Below, in pieces: positions 49,552 through 57,637 of a stretch of DNA of 64,000 nucleotides; position 1 is the first letter of the stretch; each line of letters opens with the position of its first letter. The stretch spans positions 5,807,001-5,871,000 of the forward strand of contig NZ_JAPEMC010000001.1 of assembly GCF_026343115.1 (NCBI RefSeq), written 5' to 3'. The notes beneath the pieces are model-generated. The model made no database searches and had not been told where the DNA came from. It saw only the letters and a list, made by a program, of their open reading frames with translations. The translations under genes and the position numbers were made by a program. This DNA comes from Streptomyces sp. NBC_00102. Lineage in GTDB: Bacteria > Actinomycetota > Actinomycetes > Streptomycetales > Streptomycetaceae.

Positions 49552-51024
49552 ATGAGTGCGCAGCGCACGATCCGGCCGGGCCCACCCAGCTCCGGCCCGC
49601 GCCGCAAGAGCCCCGAACAGCTGGTCGCCGAATCCGGTGCGGACCTGGAGGGCCACGGCCTCAAGCGCACCATGGGCCTGTTCCAGCTCGTCTGCTTCGG
49701 TGTCGGCGCGGTCGTCGGTACCGGCATCTTCGTCGGGCTGTCGGACAGCGTCTCGGAGGCGGGTCCCGCGGTGGTGATCTCCTTCGTCCTGGCGGCGATC
49801 ACCTGTATCTTCACGGCGTTCTCCTTCGCCGAGCTGGGCGGTGCGATCCCCGTCTCCGGCAGCTCCTACTCCTTCGCCTACGCCACCTTCGGCGAGCGCA
49901 CCGCGTTCCTCGTCGGCGGCTGCCTGCTGCTGGAGTACGGCGTCTCGGTCTCCGCGGTCGCGGTGGGCTGGAGCCAGTACGTCAACGAACTGCTGCACAG
50001 CCTCTTCGGGGTGCAGCTGCCCGAAGCGCTCTCCGGCGGCCCCGCCGACGGCGGAGTGGTCAACCTCCCGGCCGTGCTGGTCATCGCCATGGCCGCGGCA
50101 CTCCTGGTGCGCGGGGTCCGGGAGAGCGCGAGCGCGACCGCCGCGATGGTGGTGCTGAAGATCGGCATCCTGATCGCGTTCTGCGCCATCGCCTTCACCG
50201 CGTTCCGCCACGACAACCTGACGCCCTTCGCGGGCAGCGGCATCTCCGGGATCACCTCCGGGGCCTCGCTGGCCTTCTTCTCGTACATCGGCTTCGACGC
50301 GATCACCACCGCGGGCGAAGAGGTCAAGAACCCCCGGCGGAACATCCCCGTCGCGATCATGATCTGCCTCGGTCTGGTCACGCTGCTCTACTGCGCGGTC
50401 GCCGTCGCCGCCATCGGGGCGCTGGGCCCGGACGAGGTCGCGAACACGCCCGCCGCGCTGTCGGCGATCGTCAACGAGGTGACCGACTCCACCGTGGGCG
50501 GCGGCATCGTCGCGTTCGGCGCGGTCGTCGCCATCGCCTCCGTGGTGCTGGCCGTGATGTACGGGCAGACCCGCATCCTCATGTCGATGGCCCGGGACGG
50601 ACTGGTGCCGAGGATCTTCGAACGGGTCTCCCCGAAGACGCACACCCCGGTCGCCAACACCTGGATCGTCGCCGCGGTCTTCGCGGTCCCGGCCGCCTTC
50701 TCGTCGCTCGACGCGGTGGTCAACCTGACGACCATCGGGACCCTGGGCGCGATGGCCGTCGTCAACCTCGCCGTCATCCAGCTGCGCCGCCGCAACCCCG
50801 CGCTGAGGCGCTCCTTCCGGGTGCCGCTCTATCCGGCCAGCCCGATCCTGGGCGTCGCGTTCTGCGTGTACCTGATGTACGGGACCGGCTGGGAGGCCTG
50901 GGCCGAGTTCGCGGCCTTCCTGGTCGCGGGCTCCCTCCTGTACTCCTTCTACAGCCGCAGCCGCTCGCGCCTGGTCAGCTCCGAGGAGTCGGACCCGCCT
51001 GGGCAGGCACCACCGGCAGCGTGA
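49552..51024 (+). CDS. APC-superfamily amino-acid permease
   Basis: Membrane transporter of 490 residues with about twelve helices. The signature GVGAVVGTGIFVGLSD (near 49-64) marks APC permeases. The unwound helix 6 region reads SLAFFSYIGFDAITTAGEEV (near 240-259) and NPRRNIPVAI follows, as in the cationic amino-acid transporter (CAT) group. Next to arcA and argF it most likely imports arginine or exchanges it for ornithine. ATG 49552 starts the conserved part, and the leader of some 200 bases carries a strong hairpin. Its last 50 bases overlap the convergent RsbW-like gene. Confidence 0.88.
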   Translation: MSAQRTIRPGPPSSGPRRKSPEQLVAESGADLEGHGLKRTMGLFQLVCFGVGAVVGTGIFVGLSDSVSEAGPAVVISFVLAAITCIFTAFSFAELGGAIPVSGSSYSFAYATFGERTAFLVGGCLLLEYGVSVSAVAVGWSQYVNELLHSLFGVQLPEALSGGPADGGVVNLPAVLVIAMAAALLVRGVRESASATAAMVVLKIGILIAFCAIAFTAFRHDNLTPFAGSGISGITSGASLAFFSYIGFDAITTAGEEVKNPRRNIPVAIMICLGLVTLLYCAVAVAAIGALGPDEVANTPAALSAIVNEVTDSTVGGGIVAFGAVVAIASVVLAVMYGQTRILMSMARDGLVPRIFERVSPKTHTPVANTWIVAAVFAVPAAFSSLDAVVNLTTIGTLGAMAVVNLAVIQLRRRNPALRRSFRVPLYPASPILGVAFCVYLMYGTGWEAWAEFAAFLVAGSLLYSFYSRSRSRLVSSEESDPPGQAPPAA

Positions 51025-51505
51025 ACCAGACCGCCTTGCCGTGCTCAGTGGTGCGGTGGCCGCAGGCGGAGCTGAGCGTGCGGATCAGCAGCAGACCGCG
51101 CCCGTACTCCTGCCACGGGTCCGGCATGGTGTCCGGGCCGGGTGCGGTCAGTCCGCCCGGCGGCTCGGGGTCACGGTCGTGGACCTCCACTTGACAGCCG
51201 GTCGGCAGCAGCTCCACGACCAGCTCGATGGGCTCCTGGCCGTCGGTGTGCTCGACGGCGTTCGTCACCAGCTCGGCGGTGAGCAGCTCGGCGGTGTCAC
51301 TGTCCGTGGGCGCCTCGATGTCGGTGAGTGCCGAACGGATGAGGGCGCGGGCGATCGGTACGGCCGCCGTCGTGTGCGGCAGCTCGATGCGCCAGGAGGC
51401 GGATGCGGGGTCGACGGGCGGCAAGACGGATTCCGTTCGGGTCGCGTGATTCCTTGTGCGGAAGCCGTCCCGCGACGGAGGGGCCGTCGTGCTGCGGACG
51501 TCCAC
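50975..51505 (-). CDS. RsbW-like ATP-binding protein (anti-sigma/serine kinase type)
   Basis: GHKL-fold protein of 176 residues, of the very large Streptomyces family of anti-sigma-factor-like kinases. The N-box reads ELVTNAVEHTDG and the G-boxes VEVHDRDPEPP and YGRGLLLIRTLSSACG. Such proteins bind sigma factors or phosphorylate STAS anti-anti-sigma proteins; no partner is adjacent. GTG 51505 is chosen because a TATACG -10 box (complement of 51519-51524) lies 13 bases upstream, making a nearly leaderless mRNA. The frame stays open to 51601. The 3' end overlaps the permease gene tail to tail by 50 bases. Confidence 0.82.
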   Translation of the reverse strand: MDVRSTTAPPSRDGFRTRNHATRTESVLPPVDPASASWRIELPHTTAAVPIARALIRSALTDIEAPTDSDTAELLTAELVTNAVEHTDGQEPIELVVELLPTGCQVEVHDRDPEPPGGLTAPGPDTMPDPWQEYGRGLLLIRTLSSACGHRTTEHGKAVWFTLPVVPAQAGPTPRS

Positions 51506-51719
51506 GTCAGGATGCTTCCGTATACCAGGCCATGGATCGGGGCGTCCGTACACGGGGCCGACCAACCGGCATGAAAAGGACTTTCGCACCCACGGTCTCA
51601 CGAACCGCCCGCCCCATGGCTGTGAGGACAGTCACTCTACGCGCCATGAGGTGATGGCGTCCCACCCTCCGTGGCCGGGTGGACGGCGGTCTCCCGGTCC
51701 GAAAGGGCCCGGACGCGGG

Positions 51720-51759
51720 ACGGGGCCCGGACATCCGTGCGGACGTCCGGGCCCCGTCG
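51720..51759. terminator. Terminator after conservon 2
   Basis: GACGGGGCCCGGAC (51720-51733) pairs perfectly with GTCCGGGCCCCGTC (51746-51759) around a 12-base loop, 37 bases past the FAD monooxygenase stop. Confidence 0.85.
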
Positions 51760-51795
51760 GGCACCGCCGGTTGGACCTCGGCCCACCGGGTGCGA

Positions 51796-52929
51796 TCAGT
51801 ACGGCTTGACGAGCACGTGGGCGGCGCCCGGGATGCCGATCTTCAGGAGCTCGTCCTCCTCGGGCGTCGTCGGGTTGCCGGTCTCCTGCTTGAGGACCGC
51901 ACGCGACAGGCTCTGCACGAACATCGCGCGGGGCCGGCGACGTGCCTCCCACGCGGCGAGCGCCGCCGGGACGTCGGCCTCGGCGTCGAGCGACCGCGCC
52001 AGCACCAGGGCGTCCTCCACGGCCATCGCCGCGCCCTGCGCCAGCTGCGGCGCGGAGGCGTGCGCGGCGTCACCGGCGAGCACGACCCGGCCGACGTGCC
52101 AGGGCTCCTCGACGGTCACCTGGGAGATGCGGGAGTACACCACGGCCGCCGGGTCGGTGACGTGCTTCAGCGCCTCCGCCACCGGCCCGCCGAAGGCGGT
52201 GAGCCGCTCCGCCAGCTGCTCGTGCGCGCGCTCCGGGTCCGGCCGGAAGTCCGGCTCCTCGCCGAAGACGGCGCCCAGGTACATCAGCTCGTCGGTGATC
52301 GGGGTGAGCAGCGCCTTGGCGGCCTCGTTGCCCGCGCTCATCACGACGCCCTGGACCTCGGGCAGGCGCGGCACGGTGACCCGCCAGTTGGCGAAGCCGG
52401 TGTACTCGGGGGAGTACGTGTCGCCGTACAGGCGGCCACGCAGCGGCGAGCCGATGCCGTCGAAGCCGACGACCAGGTCCCAGCGGGCGGACGAACCGTC
52501 CGACAGGGTCACGTCGACCCCGGCGCCGTCGTCGGACAGCTCGGTGATCGTCGTGCCGTAGGACACCGTCGCGCCGGCGGCCGTCGCCGCCTCGGCGAGG
52601 ATCCGGGCCAGCTCGGGCCGGGGTATGCCGTTGTTCGAGGGAGCGTCGTCCATGCGCGGCTGCGGGATCTTGGCCAGCGGGGCGCCGGTCGGGTCGCAGA
52701 TGGTGAGGATCTCCCACTCGAAGCCGGCTTCGAGGCAGGCGTCCAGGGCCCCGATCTCCCGCATCACGTGGAGGGCGTTGGACGGCTGGATGATGCCGAC
52801 GCCGAGAGCCTCGACGCCGTCGCGCAGTTCGGCGACCCGGACGGTGTGACCGCTCCGGGCGAGCGCGGTGGCCAGGGTGAGGCCGCCGATCCCGCCGCCG
52901 TGGATCAGTACGCGCAGGGGTGTTGCCAT
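51796..52929 (-). CDS. FAD-dependent monooxygenase in the conservon cvnE position
   Basis: Flavoprotein hydroxylase of 377 residues (PHBH/UbiH fold). The dinucleotide motif GGGIGGLTLATALARSG is near 11-27, the DG-type motif VVGFDGIGSPLR near 151-162, and the second FAD motif LAGDAAHASAPQLAQGAAMA near 281-300. It would insert one oxygen atom into a substrate with NAD(P)H. It lies 58 bases after cvnD on the same strand and is followed by a strong terminator, so it is the last gene of conservon 2, where other conservons carry a P450. Confidence 0.88.
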   Translation of the reverse strand: MATPLRVLIHGGGIGGLTLATALARSGHTVRVAELRDGVEALGVGIIQPSNALHVMREIGALDACLEAGFEWEILTICDPTGAPLAKIPQPRMDDAPSNNGIPRPELARILAEAATAAGATVSYGTTITELSDDGAGVDVTLSDGSSARWDLVVGFDGIGSPLRGRLYGDTYSPEYTGFANWRVTVPRLPEVQGVVMSAGNEAAKALLTPITDELMYLGAVFGEEPDFRPDPERAHEQLAERLTAFGGPVAEALKHVTDPAAVVYSRISQVTVEEPWHVGRVVLAGDAAHASAPQLAQGAAMAVEDALVLARSLDAEADVPAALAAWEARRRPRAMFVQSLSRAVLKQETGNPTTPEEDELLKIGIPGAAHVLVKPY

Positions 52930-52987
52930 GTCTGTTCTCTTTCCCGGGAGGTCGATGAGTGCGGGGAGGGCAGGGGCGGCGTGGCGG

Positions 52988-53557
52988 TCAGCCGACCGCG
53001 GCCGGCAGGGCCATCAGATGGTCGACCAGCGCCAGCAGCACGTCGCGGCCGAAGGACCGCTCGCGCACGTCGCCGACGAGGAGCGGGACGTGCGGGTCCA
53101 GGTCGAGCGCCGCACGGATCTCCGCGGCGCTGCGGGTGTTGTGCCCGTGGAAGCAGTTGATCGCCACCACGAAGGGGATGTCCCGGCTCTCGAAGAAGTC
53201 GATCGAGGCGAAGCTGGTGTCCAGCCGGCGGGTGTCCGCGATGACGACACCGCCGAGCGCCCCGTTGACCAGGTCGTTCCACATGAACCAGAAGCGCTCC
53301 TGTCCGGGCGTGCCGAACAGGTAGACCACCAGCTCCGGGCTGACCGTGATGCGGCCGAAGTCCAGCGCGACCGTCGTGGTGCTCTTCTGGCCGACACCGG
53401 CCAGGTCGTCCACGCCGATGCTGGCCTTGGTCAGGAATTCCTCGGTGCGCAGCGGCGCGACCTCGCTGACCGCGCCCACCAGGGTGGTCTTTCCGACGCC
53501 GAAGCCACCGGCGATGAGTATCTTGACGGCGCTGGGCGCCGTTTGGGGCGTTGTCAT
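52988..53557 (-). CDS. cvnD: Conservon GTPase CvnD
   Basis: Small GTPase of 189 residues, the switch of conservon 2. P-loop GGFGVGKT is at 17-24, switch I STTTVALDFGRI follows, and the G3 equivalent is LFGTPGQERFWFMW. The strand normally ending in NKxD reads VVAINCFHGHN, as in other CvnD proteins. It lacks the long N-terminal extension of the conservon 1 copy. It starts at ATG 53557, five bases after the cvnC stop. Confidence 0.93.
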   Translation of the reverse strand: MTTPQTAPSAVKILIAGGFGVGKTTLVGAVSEVAPLRTEEFLTKASIGVDDLAGVGQKSTTTVALDFGRITVSPELVVYLFGTPGQERFWFMWNDLVNGALGGVVIADTRRLDTSFASIDFFESRDIPFVVAINCFHGHNTRSAAEIRAALDLDPHVPLLVGDVRERSFGRDVLLALVDHLMALPAAVG

Positions 53558-53562
53558 CTTGC

Positions 53563-53979
53563 TCAGAGTCTCCGGAGTCCGTCACGTACGGCGGCCAGCA
53601 GGCCCATGTGGGCCCCGCCGGAAGCCCGCGCCACCGACAGCGGGGCGCGGGCCAGCAGCAGGCCCTGGGAGACCAGATCCGCCAGCAGGATCTTGGTCAC
53701 CGAGATCGGCAGGTCGAGATCGGCGGACACCTCCGCGACCGCCGCGGGGTGCGTGCAGCGGTCGAGGATCATGCGGTGTTCCGGCTGGAGCCGGCCCGGC
53801 CGCAGCGGTGCACCGTGCTCGTCGCGCATGTCGTGCACGGTCGTCAGCACGGTGATGAGGGTGAAGTCGTCCCGCTCGGGAGCGGTCCGTCCCCGGGTGA
53901 TCGTGTACGGGCGCACCATGGTGCCCGCACCGTCGTCCTCATAGGCGTCGGTCTCGTCGTCGTCCCAGTAGGGCGTCAC
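53563..53979 (-). CDS. cvnC: Conservon DUF742 protein CvnC
   Basis: DUF742 protein of 138 residues with the signature MVRPYTITRGRT (near 21-32) preceded by an acidic stretch (DDDETDAYEDD). The C-terminal half, LQPEHRMILDRC through ISVTKILLADLVSQGLLLAR, is wing-helix-like. GTG 53979 overlaps the cvnB stop as GTGA, so the longer open frame is rejected. Confidence 0.92.
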   Translation of the reverse strand: MTPYWDDDETDAYEDDGAGTMVRPYTITRGRTAPERDDFTLITVLTTVHDMRDEHGAPLRPGRLQPEHRMILDRCTHPAAVAEVSADLDLPISVTKILLADLVSQGLLLARAPLSVARASGGAHMGLLAAVRDGLRRL

Positions 53980-54413
53980 ACCCGCTGCCCGTCCCCGGTG
54001 CCGAAGGCGTCGAACTCGCCGCGCACGGGGGCGGTGAGCTTCTGGCCGACCTGCTGGACCAGGTTGTGCATGGCGAGCGACATCACCTCGGCGTCCACCT
54101 CCTGGGAGGCGACGACGGCGAGGTGGGTGCCCTGACCCGCGGTGATGATGAAAAGCCAGAGGTCGGCCAGTTCCACGATGACCTGGTGCACCGTGCCGCC
54201 CCGGAAGAGCTGGCCCACGCCCCGGGCGAGGCTCTGCTGGCCGGTGCAGATCGCGGCGAGCCGCTCGGCGTCGGACCGGTCGATGGTCCGGGAGTGGCTC
54301 ACGACCAGTCCGTCGTCGGACAGCAGTACGGCGTTGACGGTCTCGGCCACCGAGTCCACCAAGCCGTCGAGCAACCAGTCGAGATCCTGAAGCGTGGCCG
54401 TTGTGCGTGTCAT
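53976..54413 (-). CDS. cvnB: Conservon roadblock/LC7 protein CvnB
   Basis: Roadblock-fold protein of 145 residues (DLDWLLDGLVDSVAETVNAV, then LLSDDGLVVSHS, and the closing helix VMSLAMHNLVQQVGQKL). It is the expected partner of CvnD. ATG 54413 overlaps the cvnA stop in an ATGA. Confidence 0.93.
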   Translation of the reverse strand: MTRTTATLQDLDWLLDGLVDSVAETVNAVLLSDDGLVVSHSRTIDRSDAERLAAICTGQQSLARGVGQLFRGGTVHQVIVELADLWLFIITAGQGTHLAVVASQEVDAEVMSLAMHNLVQQVGQKLTAPVRGEFDAFGTGDGQRV

Positions 54414-57400
54414 GACCGTTCTTCTCTCGGATTGAGGGGCGATGGGGGAGTGGTGGGCTGCGCGGGCGCCCCGTCGGCCGAACGCGCCTCGCGCGACCGC
54501 CGCTGGAATGCGCCGATGGCAGCACCGGCACGCCGGGGAGCGGGCCTGAGCAGGGGGTTCTCGTCCCAGCTCGGGGTCCTGGGGGCGGCTGCCGGACGGC
54601 CGGCCGCGGGATCGACCCGCAGCTCGTCGACCAGGCTGGCCTGGCGGACCCGGCGGGGGAGCGGGGGCTCCGAACCGGGGGCCTGGGCGTCCCCGCCGGG
54701 CGGGAGCGCGGGATGGCCGGAGACCTCGGGCTGCCGCTCTCCGCCGTGCGTGTGGTGCCCGTACGGCGACGTCTCCGGCCCCGGGAAACCGCCGGTGCCG
54801 GTGTACGGCTGCTCCTGGTACGGCTCCTGGTACGACGGCTCCGCGAACGACGGCTCCGCGAACGACGCGTCCGGGAAGTCGGACTCCGGCGCCGGGTACG
54901 CGCCGGCCGGCGCGTCCTGTTCCGGGAAGCCGAGGTCCGGCACCGGGTACTGTCCGGCCGCCGTCATGTACGGCTGCTCCGCCGGGGCGTACCCCTGGTC
55001 CTCCGGCGCGTAGGGGTCCGGAGGTGATCCGTACGACGGGGCGCCGGGACCGTAGGAGTCCTCGGCGGTGCCGTACGACTCCTGCGCGGGGGCGTAGGAG
55101 GTGTCGGGGTACCGCTCCTGGCCGTACGGCTCCGAGGGGCCGGAGTACGGGGTCTCCGGGACCGTGTAGGTACCGGACTGGACCGGCCGGTCCGTGTCCG
55201 CGGCGGCGGGGGGCCGCTCCTCGGACAGGGCGGACGGCTCGGACCGCTGGGAGCGGGCGGCGGCGTGGTCGACCAGTGCGGTGACCCCGGCCATCGCCCG
55301 GCCCTGGACCCGGGACGGGAGCGCGCCGGTGGAGGCGGGGACCTCCTCGCGCACGGGTTCCGGGGCGGGGACCGCGGCGGCGGGCACGGCGGACACCGAG
55401 CGCCCGGTCGGGTGGGCGACCGTGAGCTCGTCGGGCACGAGCACGACGACACGGGTGCCGCCGAACGCCGACGAACGGAACTCCACGCGCAGACCGTGCT
55501 GGTGGGCGAGGCGGGAGATCACGTGGAGACCGAGCCGGATGTCCTCGGAGTGGGCGAGCACGTCCATCCGGGGCGGCCGGGTCATCAGCTCGTTGGCTTC
55601 CGCCAGTTGGTGCTCCTCCATGCCGAGCCCGCGGTCCTCGACCTCGATGGCCAGGCCACGGCTCACCTTGGCGGCGCGCACCTCCACCGGGCTCGGCGGC
55701 CGGGAGAACGCCAGCGCGTTCTCGATCAGTTCGGCCAGTACGTGCGAGACCGGGCCGACGGCCCGCTCGGAGAGCCAGGGTGTTCCGTCGAGGTCGAGGA
55801 CCACCCGCTGGTAGTCCTGCACCTCGCCCTGGGCGGAGCGCATGACGTCCAGCAGCGGGACGGGCTTGCGCCAGCGCCGGTGCGGGGCGCCGCCGGCCAG
55901 GATGACCAGGTTCTCCTCGTACCGGCGCAGACGCGCGGTGAGGTGGTCCAGGTCGAAGAGGCCGTCGAGCACCTCGGGGTCCTCGTGCTTGCGCTCCAGC
56001 TCGTCCAGCTTCTTGAGCTGCTGGCCGATGAGCTGCTGGGTGCGGCGGGCGATGCGCTGGAGGAGGCGCTCGAACCCGCGGTGCTGGTCGGCCTGTCTGA
56101 CGGCGGCGGCGAGCGCACTGGTGCGGGCGAGGTTGAGCGCGGCGCCGAGCCGGGTGAGCTCGTCGCCGGACTTGTCCTCACGGTCGGACTCGATGGCGCG
56201 GGCCTCGGCCTCGACATCGATCTTCTCGCCCTGGCCGAGCCGTTCGACGACGTCCGGAAGGGTGCGTTCCAGTTCCTCCGCGTGGTCCTGGAGACGCTTG
56301 ATGCGGCGGCGCAGGTTACGCGTGAGGCGCCAGGTGGTGAGGATGACCGCGATCACGGCGAGCAGGCCGACCACCGTGGTGATCACCATCTTGACCAGCA
56401 GGGACACGATGCTGTCCTTGCCGATCGAGACCACCAGAGAGGTGCGGTGTTCGAGCAGGGCCACCAGCTGGGGCGTGACCTGGTCCATCGTGGAGCGCCA
56501 GGACTTCTCGGAGGCGACGATCCTGACGTACCCCTTGGAGTCGGCGTCGCGGGGCGCGAGGATCTGCGCCTCCAGCTTCGTCTTCGTCTTCCAGGCCTCG
56601 CCGTCGGCCATCTTGTTCCACATCGCCCGCTCGTCGGCGGGGAGGTTGGGGAGCACCTTCGTGGAGTACTGGAAGGACTGGCCGGTGATCTCCTCGCGCA
56701 GCTGCGCGAGGTCCGCGGTGCTGAGCTTGCCGTCGGGCCAGCCGCGGGCCAGCAGCGCGTCCGAGCGGGACGCCATCTCCTTGACCCAGAAGAGGTCGAC
56801 CAGCGGCGCGGACGCGGTGGTCACCTCGCCGTTGTCCACCTGACTGAGGGCGGAGAACAGCTGGAGGTCGACTTCGATGAGGTCGGTGTAGTAGCCGTAG
56901 ACCACCGCCTGCTGTTCGTCGTCGCCCTGGTCGACCAACGTCCGTTGCGCGGGGAGCTGGTTGATCGACTCACGGGCCTTGCCGACGGCCTCGCGCACCG
57001 TGGCCGGAGCGCTGTCGGCGGAGATGTCGGAGACCGACTGGAAGGTCGCGATCGCCTTGTCGGTGAGCTTCCTCTGGCGTTGGAGGGCCTCCTTCGAAGC
57101 ATCGGGATCGGCCAGCGCCTCCGCGCTGAGCCGCCGTTCCTCCTGCAGGTTGTAGTACACGATGTTGGACGGCTGGCCGGCCTTCTGGGCCAACTGCCCC
57201 TGGGCCGCCTGCCGCTGGAAGTCGAGCAGGGTCTGTCCGCTGGTGACCGCCCAGAGGGCCGCGAGGGCGACGCCGGGGACGATGGCCAGGATGAGCAGGG
57301 CTGTCCGCAGCGACATGGGGGTCGAGTCGGTGCGCCGAGACGCGCGCGTGCGCAGGGCATGCTCCTTGACGTGGGTGACGGTCTCACGACCAGTCAATTC

Positions 57401-57418
57401 CGTTGAGAACTTCGACAC
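54410..57418 (-). CDS. cvnA: Conservon sensor kinase CvnA with nitrate/nitrite-sensor-type domain
   Basis: Large sensor of about 1002 residues. One membrane helix (LRTALLILAIVPGVALAALW) precedes an external helical NIT-type domain (about 60-330, with NIVYYNLQEERRLSAEALAD and KLTDKAIATFQSVSDISADS). A second helix (MVITTVVGLLAVIAVILTTW) and a HAMP-like coil follow, then an ATPase domain with N-box ELIENALAFS and VEDRGLGM. The last 300 residues are a Tyr/Pro/Gly/Glu-rich disordered tail. Compared with the conservon 1 CvnA it has a real extracellular sensor. The start is uncertain: GTG 57418 is chosen, and GTG 57463 is also open; a TAGTAT box sits between them. Confidence 0.9.
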   Translation of the reverse strand: MSKFSTELTGRETVTHVKEHALRTRASRRTDSTPMSLRTALLILAIVPGVALAALWAVTSGQTLLDFQRQAAQGQLAQKAGQPSNIVYYNLQEERRLSAEALADPDASKEALQRQRKLTDKAIATFQSVSDISADSAPATVREAVGKARESINQLPAQRTLVDQGDDEQQAVVYGYYTDLIEVDLQLFSALSQVDNGEVTTASAPLVDLFWVKEMASRSDALLARGWPDGKLSTADLAQLREEITGQSFQYSTKVLPNLPADERAMWNKMADGEAWKTKTKLEAQILAPRDADSKGYVRIVASEKSWRSTMDQVTPQLVALLEHRTSLVVSIGKDSIVSLLVKMVITTVVGLLAVIAVILTTWRLTRNLRRRIKRLQDHAEELERTLPDVVERLGQGEKIDVEAEARAIESDREDKSGDELTRLGAALNLARTSALAAAVRQADQHRGFERLLQRIARRTQQLIGQQLKKLDELERKHEDPEVLDGLFDLDHLTARLRRYEENLVILAGGAPHRRWRKPVPLLDVMRSAQGEVQDYQRVVLDLDGTPWLSERAVGPVSHVLAELIENALAFSRPPSPVEVRAAKVSRGLAIEVEDRGLGMEEHQLAEANELMTRPPRMDVLAHSEDIRLGLHVISRLAHQHGLRVEFRSSAFGGTRVVVLVPDELTVAHPTGRSVSAVPAAAVPAPEPVREEVPASTGALPSRVQGRAMAGVTALVDHAAARSQRSEPSALSEERPPAAADTDRPVQSGTYTVPETPYSGPSEPYGQERYPDTSYAPAQESYGTAEDSYGPGAPSYGSPPDPYAPEDQGYAPAEQPYMTAAGQYPVPDLGFPEQDAPAGAYPAPESDFPDASFAEPSFAEPSYQEPYQEQPYTGTGGFPGPETSPYGHHTHGGERQPEVSGHPALPPGGDAQAPGSEPPLPRRVRQASLVDELRVDPAAGRPAAAPRTPSWDENPLLRPAPRRAGAAIGAFQRRSREARSADGAPAQPTTPPSPLNPREERS

Positions 57419-57637
57419 ATAGATACTAGGCACAGTGAAAAAATGAAGAGAAAGTGGGCTCACGCGAACAACACCGGTCCCACATATCCCTCACACCGAC
57501 AGGGGGCCCCAGGGGCGCGTCCCGGGACCGCCCGGGTGGTCATGGAGTGCCGCCGCGCTCCGTGCGGCGTGCCGGACGGGTGAACACCGCCGGGGGATAT
57601 ATCTGTACTCAGTGCCACATTCTCCGGACACCCCGCT

